A stretch of 64,000 bases of DNA from Streptomyces sp. R28 (lineage in GTDB: Bacteria; Actinomycetota; Actinomycetes; Streptomycetales; Streptomycetaceae), in contig NZ_CP163439.1 in assembly GCF_041052385.1 (NCBI RefSeq), positions 3,089,001-3,153,000 of the forward strand. Direction: 5' to 3'. The stretch's first letter is position 1. Each line of letters starts with the position of its first letter. The notes below the pieces were generated by a model, which did not search any database, was not told the origin of the DNA, and worked only from the letters and a program-made list of their open reading frames with translations. This document shows positions 17,852 through 26,432 of the stretch, one piece after another. The translations under genes were made by a program, and so were the position numbers.

Positions 17852-19686
17852 CCCTCGCTCTCCACCAGCACCTCACGCATGCCGCCTTCGGACCGCCAGC
17901 GTCGCAGCAGCTCGTGGAAGGCGACGGGTCCGTCACCGTAGGACTCGCTGCGCTCCCTCGGGCTGCCCTCGTTGTTGTAGTAGCCGGGGGTGCACTCGGC
18001 CTGGAACTTGTAGAGGTCGGCCGCCTTCTGGCGGATCGTCGCCACCCAGGCGTCCTGCGCCTCGGCGGTCGGCTCGACGTACCGTGCCTTGCGCCCCCGC
18101 GCCTGCGCCACGACCTCGGCGACATGCGAGGCCTGTTCGTCGAGGATGTGGACGAAGTTGACGGAGGCGGCGTTCTGCGTCGAGCCGAGCAGGAAGAGGT
18201 TGGGGAAGCCGCGGGTGGTGAACCCGTGCAGCGTCTTGAGGCCGCCGGTCATCCAGGTCTCCAGCAGGCCGGCGCCGCCCCGCCCGTACACCGGGAGCTT
18301 CCCGGACAGCACGCCCGACCTGCCGACGTCGAACCCGGTCGCGAAGATGATGCAGTCGACCTCGTACTCCACACCGCCCACCACGACGGCGTTCTCGGTG
18401 ATCCGCTCGACGCCGTGGGTGTCGGCGGTGTCGACGAGGGTGACGCCCGGCCGGTTGAAGGTCTGCAGATAGGTGTCGCTGAACGTGGGCCGCTTGCACA
18501 TGTAGCGGTACCAGGGCTTGAGCTTCTCGGCGGTCCCGGGGTCCTCGACGAGTGTCTCGACGCGGGAGCGCAGCTCGTTCATCTTCTGGAAGTCGGCGAT
18601 CTCGTAGGCGAGTTCGCGCTCCTCGGCCGGAACGTCCGCGTGGGCGTTGGTCGGGATGAGCTTCTCCTGGAGCCGGGCGCTGGACGTCCAGGCGTCGTTC
18701 ACCAGGTCCTCGTCCTGCCGGACGCCGGAGACGACCTTGAGGAAGTTCTCCATGCGGAGCCGCTGCCACCCGGGCTTCAGTGACTTCGCCCACTCCGGGT
18801 CGGTGGGCCGGTTGCCGCGTACGTCGACGGAGGACGGGGTGCGCTGGAAGACGTACACCTGTGCCGCGTCGGCCCCGAGGTGCGGCACCACCTGGATGGC
18901 GGTGGCGCCGGTGCCGATGAGGGCGACGCGCTTGTCGGCGAGCCCGGTCAGGCCGCCCCTCGCATCGCCGCCCGTGTAGCCGTAGTCCCAGCGGCTGGTG
19001 TGGAAGGTGTGCCCGCGGAAGGTCTCGATGCCGGGGATGCCGGGCAGTTTGGCCTGGCTGAGGGTGCCGCTGGAGACGACGACGTACCGCGCCCGCATCT
19101 CATCGCCGCGATCGGTGCCGACGATCCACTCCGACTGCTCCTCGTCCCAGCGCAGTTCGGTGACCTGGGTCTGGAAGCAGGCCTGGTCGTAGAGGCCGAA
19201 GTGCCGGGCGATGGCCTGCGCGTGCTGCCGGATCTCCTCGCCCGGCGCGTACTTCCACCGCGGGACGTAGCCGAGCTCTTCGAGCAGCGGCAGATAGACG
19301 TACGACTCGATGTCGCAGTGGATGCCCGGGTACCGGTTCCAGTACCAGGTGCCGCCGAAGTCCCCGCCCTGCTCGATGACCCGGATCTCCTGGACACCCG
19401 CCTGCCGCAGCCGCGCCCCGGCGAGCAGCCCGCCGAACCCACCGCCCACGATCAGGGCCTCGACCCGGTCGTGCAGCGGCTCGCGGGTGAACTCCTGGTC
19501 GGTGTACGGGTCTTGGTCGTCCACGCCGAGCTCGTCGGCGAGGTGCCGGTACTGGGTGCCGCCGTCGGGGCGGATGCGGCGATCGCGCTCGGCGCGGTAC
19601 TTGGCGCGCAGGGCTTCGGGGTCGAAGTCCAGATCCTGCACGTCGGGGGCCTGCGGCTCGGGCATGGGCATGCTCTCCTCGGTCAT
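17848..19686 (-). CDS. Flavin-containing Baeyer-Villiger-type monooxygenase
   Basis: A 612-residue FAD/NADPH monooxygenase. The FAD-binding GGGFGG is at residues 81-86, and the type I BVMO fingerprint FRGHTFHTSRWD follows around residue 215. A second nucleotide-binding site occurs as LIGTGATAIQV. There is an N-terminal extension of about 75 residues, as in cyclic-ketone BVMOs. Such enzymes insert oxygen next to a ketone to make esters or lactones. The annotated ATG is 19686; an internal ATG at 19665 has a better-spaced GAGGAG site and could be the true start. It is the first gene of a two-gene operon with the SMP-30 protein. Confidence 0.9.
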   Translation of the reverse strand: MTEESMPMPEPQAPDVQDLDFDPEALRAKYRAERDRRIRPDGGTQYRHLADELGVDDQDPYTDQEFTREPLHDRVEALIVGGGFGGLLAGARLRQAGVQEIRVIEQGGDFGGTWYWNRYPGIHCDIESYVYLPLLEELGYVPRWKYAPGEEIRQHAQAIARHFGLYDQACFQTQVTELRWDEEQSEWIVGTDRGDEMRARYVVVSSGTLSQAKLPGIPGIETFRGHTFHTSRWDYGYTGGDARGGLTGLADKRVALIGTGATAIQVVPHLGADAAQVYVFQRTPSSVDVRGNRPTDPEWAKSLKPGWQRLRMENFLKVVSGVRQDEDLVNDAWTSSARLQEKLIPTNAHADVPAEERELAYEIADFQKMNELRSRVETLVEDPGTAEKLKPWYRYMCKRPTFSDTYLQTFNRPGVTLVDTADTHGVERITENAVVVGGVEYEVDCIIFATGFDVGRSGVLSGKLPVYGRGGAGLLETWMTGGLKTLHGFTTRGFPNLFLLGSTQNAASVNFVHILDEQASHVAEVVAQARGRKARYVEPTAEAQDAWVATIRQKAADLYKFQAECTPGYYNNEGSPRERSESYGDGPVAFHELLRRWRSEGGMREVLVESEG

Positions 19687-19832
19687 GGGGCCGGCCGCCA
19701 GGAGGGCCGGGACAGGGGAAGTCGAGGACCAGTGAAGCGAACCGGGCTGACAGCACCCGGACAGTTCCCGGACACTTGATCAACGTGAGCCATGCCACAG
19801 CGGCCGTACGGCCGAATCCGGCCACGGCGGGC

Positions 19833-20540
19833 TTACGGCCGTGGCGGCCGGCCCAGCCAGTAGCCGAAGCCCCGCCGGGTGTGGATCAGGGCCGTCTGCT
19901 CGCCGTTCACCTTGCGGCGCAGCCGTGAGAGGAGCCGCTCGATCGCGCCGTCGGTGGGCGGGTCGTCCCAGACGTGCCGCCCGATCTGCTCCTTGGACAG
20001 CACGCGTTCGGCGTTCACCAGCAGGTGGCGCAGCAGGCGGTACTCCGCGGGCGTGAGCGCGATGGTGCGCTCACCGCGCCGCGCCCTGCGGGTGGCGTGG
20101 TCCAGCACGAGGTCGCCGTAGCGCAGTGCGCCGTCCCATCCGGCGGGCTCGGCGCTGCGCACCAACTGCCGTGCACGGGCGAGGACTTCGGCCACTCTGC
20201 CCGACGCCACCCGGCCCGCCGGCCCGTCGGCGCCCGGACCGCCCCCGGGGAGACTGCCCAGGAACTCTCCGCTCCCGGTGAGCAGCAGGACGGCCGGGCG
20301 GTCGGGGGCGAGGAGACGGCGGCTGTGCCTGAGCGCCTCGGTGTCCGGCAGCGTGACGTCGAGGATGACCAGATCGAACCGGCGCTCGGTGAGCCAGACG
20401 GTGGCGTCGGTGGCGCGGTCCACCGCGACGGTCCGGTAGCCGGCGAGTTCCAGCATCGCGCGGAGCGGCTCGGAGGTACGGGGATCACCGGCGACGAGCA
20501 GGACGTCCGGTACCGCGTCGGTCGACGGCGGCTTCGGCAT
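19833..20540 (-). CDS. Orphan OmpR-type response regulator with atypical receiver
   Basis: A 235-residue protein with an N-terminal receiver-like domain (about 1-120) and a C-terminal winged-helix domain (LTPAEYRLLRHLLVNAERVLS... GFGYWLG). The phospho-acceptor position is kept (D61 in VILDVTLP). The usual acidic pair is reduced to one residue (VAGDPRT, D19), and the conserved receiver Lys near TGSGEF...GADG is absent, replaced by a Gly/Pro-rich stretch. No histidine kinase is adjacent. Classical phosphorylation is therefore doubtful; it may act constitutively or through a ligand. Confidence 0.85.
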   Translation of the reverse strand: MPKPPSTDAVPDVLLVAGDPRTSEPLRAMLELAGYRTVAVDRATDATVWLTERRFDLVILDVTLPDTEALRHSRRLLAPDRPAVLLLTGSGEFLGSLPGGGPGADGPAGRVASGRVAEVLARARQLVRSAEPAGWDGALRYGDLVLDHATRRARRGERTIALTPAEYRLLRHLLVNAERVLSKEQIGRHVWDDPPTDGAIERLLSRLRRKVNGEQTALIHTRRGFGYWLGRPPRP

Positions 20541-20602
20541 ACGGCCACCTTACCTGCGGGTTGCCTGAGGCAAGTAACCGCGGATGAGGTCGTCTGACCG
20601 CG

Positions 20603-22105
20603 TCACGTCCAGGGCGTGGCGACGAGCCGGATCCGCGCGGCGGGGCCGACGAGGGGCCCGGCGGTGGTGGGCAGTTCGATGTGCGCGACCCAGCGCTCGG
20701 GGGTGGGGTCCTCGTCGACCCGGGGCTCTCCGGCGACGCGGTGGTCGCGGATGGCGCCCTCGATGTCCGAGTTCCAGGCGGCCCAGATGCCGGGGCCGGC
20801 CTCCGGCGTGCCCACGTCGATGACGAGGGTGTCGGCGAAGTCGGCGGTCTGCTCCAGATGGTCGCCGAGACGGAGGATGCCGTGCCGCTCGCGCAGGGAG
20901 ATGAGCCGCAGTTGGAGGATGAACCGCATCGGCTCGTCCGTCGACTGCCTCAGGCCGCTGTTGAGGAAGGTCGTCGCCAGCGACACCGACGCCTCCTGCC
21001 CGTCCGGGGGCGCGTCGAGCTGGATCGGGCACCAGTGGGCGGCGAGCCGCTCGTGCATCACCACGGGCAGCCCGCGCACCGACAGCCGGGCCTCGGCCTG
21101 CCAGACGACGTCCTCGTCGCCGGACAGCCGGTAGTCGACCAGCGACGCCTCGATCCTGGTGTCCCCGAAGAGGAACCGCCGCAGGTTCTGGTACCCCTCC
21201 TCGGAGTTGACCATCCCGTAGCGCCCGCTGTGGCTGCGGTGCACGAAGGCCTGGTGGGCGCCCGGCACATAAGCCCGCTCGATCTGCACGAGCCCGTCGC
21301 TGTGCGGTCCGACGGCGGCCGAGGACAGCCCGAGGGCGACGTCGTAGTCCGCCGGGTCGGTCCCCACCAGGCAGAAGACCCGCTCGACGGGAAGCGCCCC
21401 CGGCCCGGTGGGCATCACGCGGGCGTCCCAGTCACCGGGCGGGCCGTCGGGGTCCAGCCGGTCCTGCGGGGTGAGGTACTCGTACATCCGCCGGGGGCCG
21501 AAGATGTCGGCGCCCTGGATGCCGAGCGTGTCGCGGATCCGCTCCACCCATCCGCCCCCGACGTCGAAGCCGATGCCACCGTGCGGGGTGCCGTAGGTGA
21601 AGAACTTCGCGACACAGTCGGCGGCGGCGCGGCCCCGGTCGGGCAGGACCTTCTGCAGCAGGCAGCGGCAGATCAGGCCGCCCATGGAGTGGGCCACGAG
21701 GATCACTGCGGGGGCCCCGCTCTTCTCCCGCACCCGGTCGATCAGGTCGAGCAGGTCGGCGGCGGCGTGCTCCAGCTGGTACTCCTGCGGGCTGCCGCCC
21801 CAGGTGGTCGCCGAGCGGTCGTAGAAGCGGTGGATCCAGATGGTGTTGGCGGGAATCTCCGCGTGGCCCCCGAGGTAGGCCTCCTGGCTCCCCTTGACGA
21901 GCAGTTCGTAGCCCTCCTCCCGCAGCAGGCGCAGCAGCGGGCTCTCGAACTGGTGAAAGAGCGGCTGGTTGTGCGCGCCGACGCGGACGTGGGTAGAGCC
22001 CTCGTTGAAGCCGTAGAAGGGGTCGGCCACGGCCTTGTCGATCCCGCGGGTTCCGCCGGCGAAGCCCCGGACGTAGACGAGCGGAAGTCTGCGGTTGTCG
22101 TCCAC
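20603..22105 (-). CDS. Lipase/esterase-like alpha/beta hydrolase
   Basis: A 500-residue protein with an N-terminal alpha/beta hydrolase domain. The strand LPLVYVRGF, the nucleophile elbow AHSMGG (S140) and FTYGTPHGGIG resemble PGAP1/lipase-type hydrolases. The C-terminal 180 residues form a beta-rich region without an assignable family. I chose the GTG at 22105 because of its GGAGGCAAGGC ribosome site; the GTG at 22132 has an SD that touches the codon. No signal peptide is seen, so it is probably cytoplasmic. Substrate unknown. Confidence 0.78.
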   Translation of the reverse strand: MDDNRRLPLVYVRGFAGGTRGIDKAVADPFYGFNEGSTHVRVGAHNQPLFHQFESPLLRLLREEGYELLVKGSQEAYLGGHAEIPANTIWIHRFYDRSATTWGGSPQEYQLEHAAADLLDLIDRVREKSGAPAVILVAHSMGGLICRCLLQKVLPDRGRAAADCVAKFFTYGTPHGGIGFDVGGGWVERIRDTLGIQGADIFGPRRMYEYLTPQDRLDPDGPPGDWDARVMPTGPGALPVERVFCLVGTDPADYDVALGLSSAAVGPHSDGLVQIERAYVPGAHQAFVHRSHSGRYGMVNSEEGYQNLRRFLFGDTRIEASLVDYRLSGDEDVVWQAEARLSVRGLPVVMHERLAAHWCPIQLDAPPDGQEASVSLATTFLNSGLRQSTDEPMRFILQLRLISLRERHGILRLGDHLEQTADFADTLVIDVGTPEAGPGIWAAWNSDIEGAIRDHRVAGEPRVDEDPTPERWVAHIELPTTAGPLVGPAARIRLVATPWT

Positions 22106-22304
22106 GCCTTGCCTCCAAGCACCGGGGTCCACTCCTCCTGAGTAGACGAAGCCCGGAACTCCGGCCTCCGGGAATAGCCCGAAACGGTGATGTCACGGCC
22201 GGGCGGGGAGGGTGCGGGGTCCGCCGTGGCGGGCGGTGCGACTGCGCCGGAGCTGCCGGCGCGGAAACCGCGCGACGGATCCACGCGACGGATCGCTCCC
22301 CCTG

Positions 22305-22332
22305 CCCCGTAGAGCAGACGACAGCCGTCTGC
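22305..22332 (+). promoter_or_regulatory. 14-bp motif plus hairpin upstream of transglycosylase gene
   Basis: CCCCGTAGAGCAGA (22305-22318) is identical to a sequence at 24654-24667 upstream of the mce operon. It runs into a perfect 7-bp hairpin, GCAGACG-N5-CGTCTGC (22314-22332). It lies about 30 nt before the GTG start of the lytic transglycosylase, in the probable 5' leader. Confidence 0.5.
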
Positions 22333-22349
22333 AGGGAGGGGAACAGAAC

Positions 22350-23450
22350 GTGGCAGGGCATGGAGAGGGAGGCAGAGCCGCCAGAGGTACGGCGGTCGCG
22401 GTGGCGGTGCTGGTGGGGCTGACCGCGTCACAGGCGCCGGGGGCGGTCCCGGCACAAGCCTCGGCGGCGGCACCGGGGCAGGCGTCCGCGGGGCACGGAC
22501 CGAGCGTGTCCGGAGGCGCCCCGTACCGCACCGAACTGCCGCCGCTGCGGACCGGGAAGCGGGACGGCGGCCGGGCACCGGCGGAGGTGGGCGCCGCGCT
22601 GCCCGCGAGCGTGTTCGCCGCCTACCGCCGGGCCGAGGAGCGGCTCGCGCGTGAGGTGCCCGGCTGCCGGCTGCGGTGGCAGTTGCTGGCGGCGATCGGG
22701 CAGGTGGAGTCCGGGCAGGCGCGGGGCGGCCGGGTGACGTCGGACGGTACGACCGTGGCGCCGATCCTCGGCCCGCGGCTGGACGGCGTGGCCTTCGCGC
22801 TGATCCGGGACACCGACGGCGGCGCCCACGACGGGGACGCGGTGTACGACCGCGCGGTCGGGCCGATGCAGTTCATCCCGTCGACCTGGGCCCGGTGGGG
22901 CGCGGACGGCAACGGCGACGGGCGTACGGACCCCCACAACGTCTTCGACGCGGCGCTCGCCGCCGGACGCTACCTGTGCGCGGGCGGGCGGGACCTGTCC
23001 GTCCCCGCCGAGCTGGACCGGGCGATCCTCGGGTACAACCACTCGACGGCGTATCTGCGCACGGTCAGGGCCTGGTACGCGTACTTCCTGGACGGGCACC
23101 GTGTGGTTCCGGACATCCCGGACAGCTCCACCGGCGCCTCGGCCCGCCCGGGTCCGGCACGGTCCCCGTCCCCCGGAACGCCGGACGACGATGCCTCACC
23201 GGCACCCGCCGCCCGGCATCCGAGCGCCACCCCGTCCCCCACGCCCTCGAACCCCACCACGTCCCGTCCGACCACCGACCCCGAGGAGACGAACGACACG
23301 GACGAGACGCAGGAGCCGCAACTCCCCCTCCCCGCCCCGGACATCGAGCTCCCCGCCGACGACCCGCTGACCGGTGACGGCCCGCTGACCAGTAACAGCG
23401 CGGACTCGATGACCGCCGCCCCCTCCACAACCGCCGATACTCGGCGGTAA
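22350..23450 (+). CDS. Secreted lytic transglycosylase
   Basis: A 366-residue peptidoglycan hydrolase. The signal peptide spans about 1-40 (hydrophobic AVAVAVLVGLTASQA, Ala-rich cleavage region). The transglycosylase domain spans about 80-260, with catalytic E120 in QVESG and the family motif GPMQFIPSTW at 171-180, close to the MltB/SLT-2 group. After it comes a long low-complexity tail rich in Pro, Ser, Asp and Thr, probably a wall-spanning spacer. The GTG at 22350 has a GGAGGGG site. The sigma factor gene follows 54 nt downstream and may be cotranscribed. Confidence 0.88.
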   Translation: MAGHGEGGRAARGTAVAVAVLVGLTASQAPGAVPAQASAAAPGQASAGHGPSVSGGAPYRTELPPLRTGKRDGGRAPAEVGAALPASVFAAYRRAEERLAREVPGCRLRWQLLAAIGQVESGQARGGRVTSDGTTVAPILGPRLDGVAFALIRDTDGGAHDGDAVYDRAVGPMQFIPSTWARWGADGNGDGRTDPHNVFDAALAAGRYLCAGGRDLSVPAELDRAILGYNHSTAYLRTVRAWYAYFLDGHRVVPDIPDSSTGASARPGPARSPSPGTPDDDASPAPAARHPSATPSPTPSNPTTSRPTTDPEETNDTDETQEPQLPLPAPDIELPADDPLTGDGPLTSNSADSMTAAPSTTADTRR

Positions 23451-23504
23451 TGTCGCGCACCGCCGATCGGCACGGGATCGGCGGATGAGCGCGAAGGGGC
23501 CCTC

Positions 23505-24560
23505 ATGGCGACGGACATGCCTGCGGAGACGGATGCGGAGATCGATCCGGCCGACGACCGCTGGGAACGCATGTGGAGCCACCGCGAGCAGCTGCTCAGG
23601 GTGGCCCGGCGCAGGTCGATGAGTGCGGAGGACGCCGAGGACGCGGTGCACGAGGCGATGCTGCGCGCCGCCGAACGCCCCGGCCTGGACGACGAGCGGC
23701 TCGCGGCCTGGCTGACGACGGTGACGATGCGGCTGTGCGTCGACCGCTACCGGCAGGTCAACCGTGAGGCCGAGGTGCGCACCAGCCCGACGCTCATCGC
23801 CCCCGGTCCCGTACCCGTCGAGGAGGCGGTGTGCGACCGGGCCGAGGCGAAGTGGCTCGCGGTGCGCAGTGGTGAGCTGCCCGAGCGGCAGGCCGAGGCG
23901 CTGCGGCTGAAGTCGGAGGACCTCGACGTCGGGCAGGTCGCCGTCCGGATGGGGCTCAGTTACCGGACCGTCGAGTCCCTGCTGGCCCGGGCCCGGCGGA
24001 CACTGCGGCAGTCGCTGGCCGCCACGCTCGGGTTCGCGTTGTTCCTGATCGGGTGGGGGCGGCCGCGCGGCACCGGAAAGGTGCAGGCCGTGGCGATGGC
24101 TTCGACGGCGGCGACGCTGGCGGTGGCGGGGTTCGTGCTGCCGTACGCGCTCGACGGGGGCGGGGACGGGGCGGGCGGGGGCGGTACGGCACCTCGGCCC
24201 GCCGTCGCCTCGTCGGGCGGCGGGGAGGCGCTGCGGCCCGACGGCAGGGGTGCGGGTGGTACGCCGCACGGGAACACGCCCATGGCCACCTCGGGCGAAC
24301 GGGGGGCCGCCGAGTCCCCGGCGGCCGAATCGTTCCTGCCCCTGTCCGTGCCGTCGCTGCCAACGGTGCCGGAGGTCCCGGTATCCCCGCCGCCGGTGCT
24401 GTCCGCCCCGGAGGTGCCGGACGTGCCGGACCTGCCCGACGTCCCCGACCTGCCGGTGCAGCCCCCCGCCGGCCCAACGGACACGCCGACGATCCCGGAC
24501 GTCTCCACCGCCCTACCGTCCCCCTCACTCCCCGTGCCAACGCCAAGCACCCTGCCGTAG
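23505..24560 (+). CDS. ECF-like sigma factor with hydrophobic C-terminal extension
   Basis: A 351-residue sigma-70 family protein. Region 2 (about 20-90, with DAEDAVHEAMLRAAE and TMRLCVDRYRQ) and region 4 (about 115-170, with LPERQAEALRLK and SYRTVESLLARARRTLR) make up the first half. Two hydrophobic segments follow (171-185 and 195-216). The last 135 residues are Gly- and Pro-rich with LPDVPDLP-type repeats, as in surface linkers. The extension suggests a membrane-tethered sigma factor. No separate anti-sigma gene is next to it. It lies between the transglycosylase and mce genes, whose leaders share a 14-bp motif. Confidence 0.85.
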   Translation: MATDMPAETDAEIDPADDRWERMWSHREQLLRVARRRSMSAEDAEDAVHEAMLRAAERPGLDDERLAAWLTTVTMRLCVDRYRQVNREAEVRTSPTLIAPGPVPVEEAVCDRAEAKWLAVRSGELPERQAEALRLKSEDLDVGQVAVRMGLSYRTVESLLARARRTLRQSLAATLGFALFLIGWGRPRGTGKVQAVAMASTAATLAVAGFVLPYALDGGGDGAGGGGTAPRPAVASSGGGEALRPDGRGAGGTPHGNTPMATSGERGAAESPAAESFLPLSVPSLPTVPEVPVSPPPVLSAPEVPDVPDLPDVPDLPVQPPAGPTDTPTIPDVSTALPSPSLPVPTPSTLP

Positions 24561-24653
24561 CCGCGAACATATAGCCGTAAGCCACCCCAAATAACCCACC
24601 CCGAAACCCGCCCGAAAAAAATCCGCCACGAAAACGACGGACGCCCGCCCCCT

Positions 24654-24681
24654 CCCCGTAGAGCAGATGTCAGAGCTGCTC
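24654..24681 (+). promoter_or_regulatory. 14-bp motif plus hairpin upstream of mce operon
   Basis: Second copy of CCCCGTAGAGCAGA (24654-24667), partly inside an inverted repeat GAGCAG-N9-CTGCTC (24661-24666 / 24676-24681). It is 23 nt before the ATG of the ATPase gene. The upstream 90 bp contain an A-rich patch (AAAAAAA near 24616) unlike its surroundings. Confidence 0.5.
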
Positions 24682-24703
24682 CACGGGCTGAAGGGTGGAC
24701 CGG

Positions 24704-25654
24704 ATGGGTGTCGAGATCTGTGTGGAAGGGCTGACCAAGTCCTTCGGTCACCAGGTCATCTGGCAGGACGTCTCACTGACGCTGCCCGCCGGGGAGGTCT
24801 CGGTCATGCTCGGCCCCTCCGGCACGGGCAAGTCGGTGTTCCTCAAGACGCTCGTCGGACTGCTGAAGCCGGAGCGCGGCTCGATCACGATCCAGGGCCG
24901 GGACATCACACGGCTGCGCGAGCACGAGCTGTACGAGGTGCGGAAGCTGTTCGGCGTGCTGTTCCAGGACGGCGCGCTGTTCGGCTCGATGAACCTGTAC
25001 GACAACATCGCCTTCCCGCTGCGCGAGCACACGCGTAAGTCCGAGAGCGAGATCCGGCGCATCGTGCTGGAGAAGATGGACATGGTCGGTCTGATCGGCG
25101 CCGAGGGAAAGCTGCCCGGCGAGATCTCCGGCGGGATGCGCAAGCGGGCCGGGCTGGCCCGGGCCCTCGTCCTCGACCCCGAGATCATCCTCTTCGACGA
25201 GCCCGACTCGGGCCTCGACCCGGTCCGCGTGGCCTACCTCAACCAGCTGATCGTCGACCTCAACGCCCAGATCGACGCGACCTTCCTGATCGTCACGCAC
25301 GACATCGCCTCGGCCCGCCAGGTGCCGGACAACATCGGGCTGCTGTTCCGCCGCGAGCTGGTCATGTTCGGGCCCCGCGAGGAGCTGCTGACCAGCGACG
25401 AGCCCGTCGTACGGCAGTTCCTGAACGGCCGCATGCAGGGCCCGATCGGCATGGCGGAGGAGAAGGACGCCGCCCAGGTCGAGCAGGAGCTCGCCGCCCT
25501 CGGCGACGACGGCAAGGGCACCCGGTCTCCCGGCAGCCAGGCTCTGACTCCCCGCCTGCTGCCGGGGCCGGGCATTGCGCGGCCACCCCGCTGGGAGGCC
25601 ATCGCCCGGCGGGAGGCGGAACTCCGGCACCGGAAGGTGGTGGCGGACGTATGA
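24704..25654 (+). CDS. Mce-system ABC ATPase (Mkl/MceG type)
   Basis: A 316-residue ATPase powering Mce lipid import. Walker A GPSGTGKS, signature ISGGMRKR and Walker B IILFDEPDSGLD are all intact, with the C-terminal extension typical of Mkl/MceG. The ATG at 24704 gives the normal N-terminus (VEGLTKSFG); a GTG at 24695 is also in frame but has a poorly spaced SD. Its stop overlaps the first permease gene (ATGA). Unlike in mycobacteria, the ATPase gene is within the operon. Confidence 0.92.
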   Translation: MGVEICVEGLTKSFGHQVIWQDVSLTLPAGEVSVMLGPSGTGKSVFLKTLVGLLKPERGSITIQGRDITRLREHELYEVRKLFGVLFQDGALFGSMNLYDNIAFPLREHTRKSESEIRRIVLEKMDMVGLIGAEGKLPGEISGGMRKRAGLARALVLDPEIILFDEPDSGLDPVRVAYLNQLIVDLNAQIDATFLIVTHDIASARQVPDNIGLLFRRELVMFGPREELLTSDEPVVRQFLNGRMQGPIGMAEEKDAAQVEQELAALGDDGKGTRSPGSQALTPRLLPGPGIARPPRWEAIARREAELRHRKVVADV

Positions 25655-26421
25655 GACTGTCGCCCACCGGAGCCCTGCGGCAGTCGGGCAGCCTGTTCGC
25701 GATGGCGCTGGACGTCGTCCGGACGATTCCCCGACGACCGTTCCAGGCAAGGGAGTTCATCCAGCAGGCGTGGTTCGTCGCGAGTGTCACCATCCTGCCG
25801 ACGGCCCTGGTGTCCATCCCCTTCGGCGCGGTCATCGCGCTGCAGATCGGCAGTCTGACCCGGCAGCTCGGCGCCCAGTCCTTCTCGGGCGCCGCCTCCG
25901 TGCTCGCCGTACTGCGCGAGGCCTCGCCGATCGTCACCGCGCTGCTGATCGCGGGCGCCGGCGGCACGGCGATCTGCGCGGACCTCGGGGCGCGGAAGAT
26001 CCGGGACGAGATCGACGCGATGCAGGTGCTCGGCATCGACCCCATCCACCGCCTCGTCGTACCGCGCGTGCTGGCGTCGATGGTGGTGGCCGTGCTGCTC
26101 AACGGCCTGGTGTCGGTGGTCGGCGTGGCGGGCGGCTACTTCTTCAACGTCGTCCTGCAGAACGGCACCCCCGGCGCCTACCTCGCCTCCTTCACCACCC
26201 TCGCCCAGCTCTCCGACCTGTGGGCGGCCGAGGTCAAGGCACTCGTCTTCGGCGCGATCGCCGCGATCGTCGCCTCGTACAAGGGGCTGACCGCGAAGGG
26301 CGGCCCGAAGGGTGTGGGCGACGCGGTGAACCAGTCGGTGGTGATCACCTTCATGTTGCTGTTCGTGACCAACTTCGTGATGACCGCGGTGTACTTCCAG
26401 GTCGTCCCGCAGAGGGGTTGA
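25651..26421 (+). CDS. YrbE/MlaE-type permease A of the Mce transporter
   Basis: A 256-residue integral membrane permease with about five hydrophobic segments. The MlaE-family core is visible as REASPIVTALLIAGAGGTAICADLG followed by EIDAMQVLGIDP, the coupling helix that contacts the ATPase. It starts at the ATGA overlap with the ATPase gene and is paired with the next permease, giving the expected YrbE heterodimer. Family role: membrane channel of a lipid/sterol importer. Confidence 0.93.
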   Translation: MRLSPTGALRQSGSLFAMALDVVRTIPRRPFQAREFIQQAWFVASVTILPTALVSIPFGAVIALQIGSLTRQLGAQSFSGAASVLAVLREASPIVTALLIAGAGGTAICADLGARKIRDEIDAMQVLGIDPIHRLVVPRVLASMVVAVLLNGLVSVVGVAGGYFFNVVLQNGTPGAYLASFTTLAQLSDLWAAEVKALVFGAIAAIVASYKGLTAKGGPKGVGDAVNQSVVITFMLLFVTNFVMTAVYFQVVPQRG

Positions 26422-26432
26422 GGGGTTAACCG

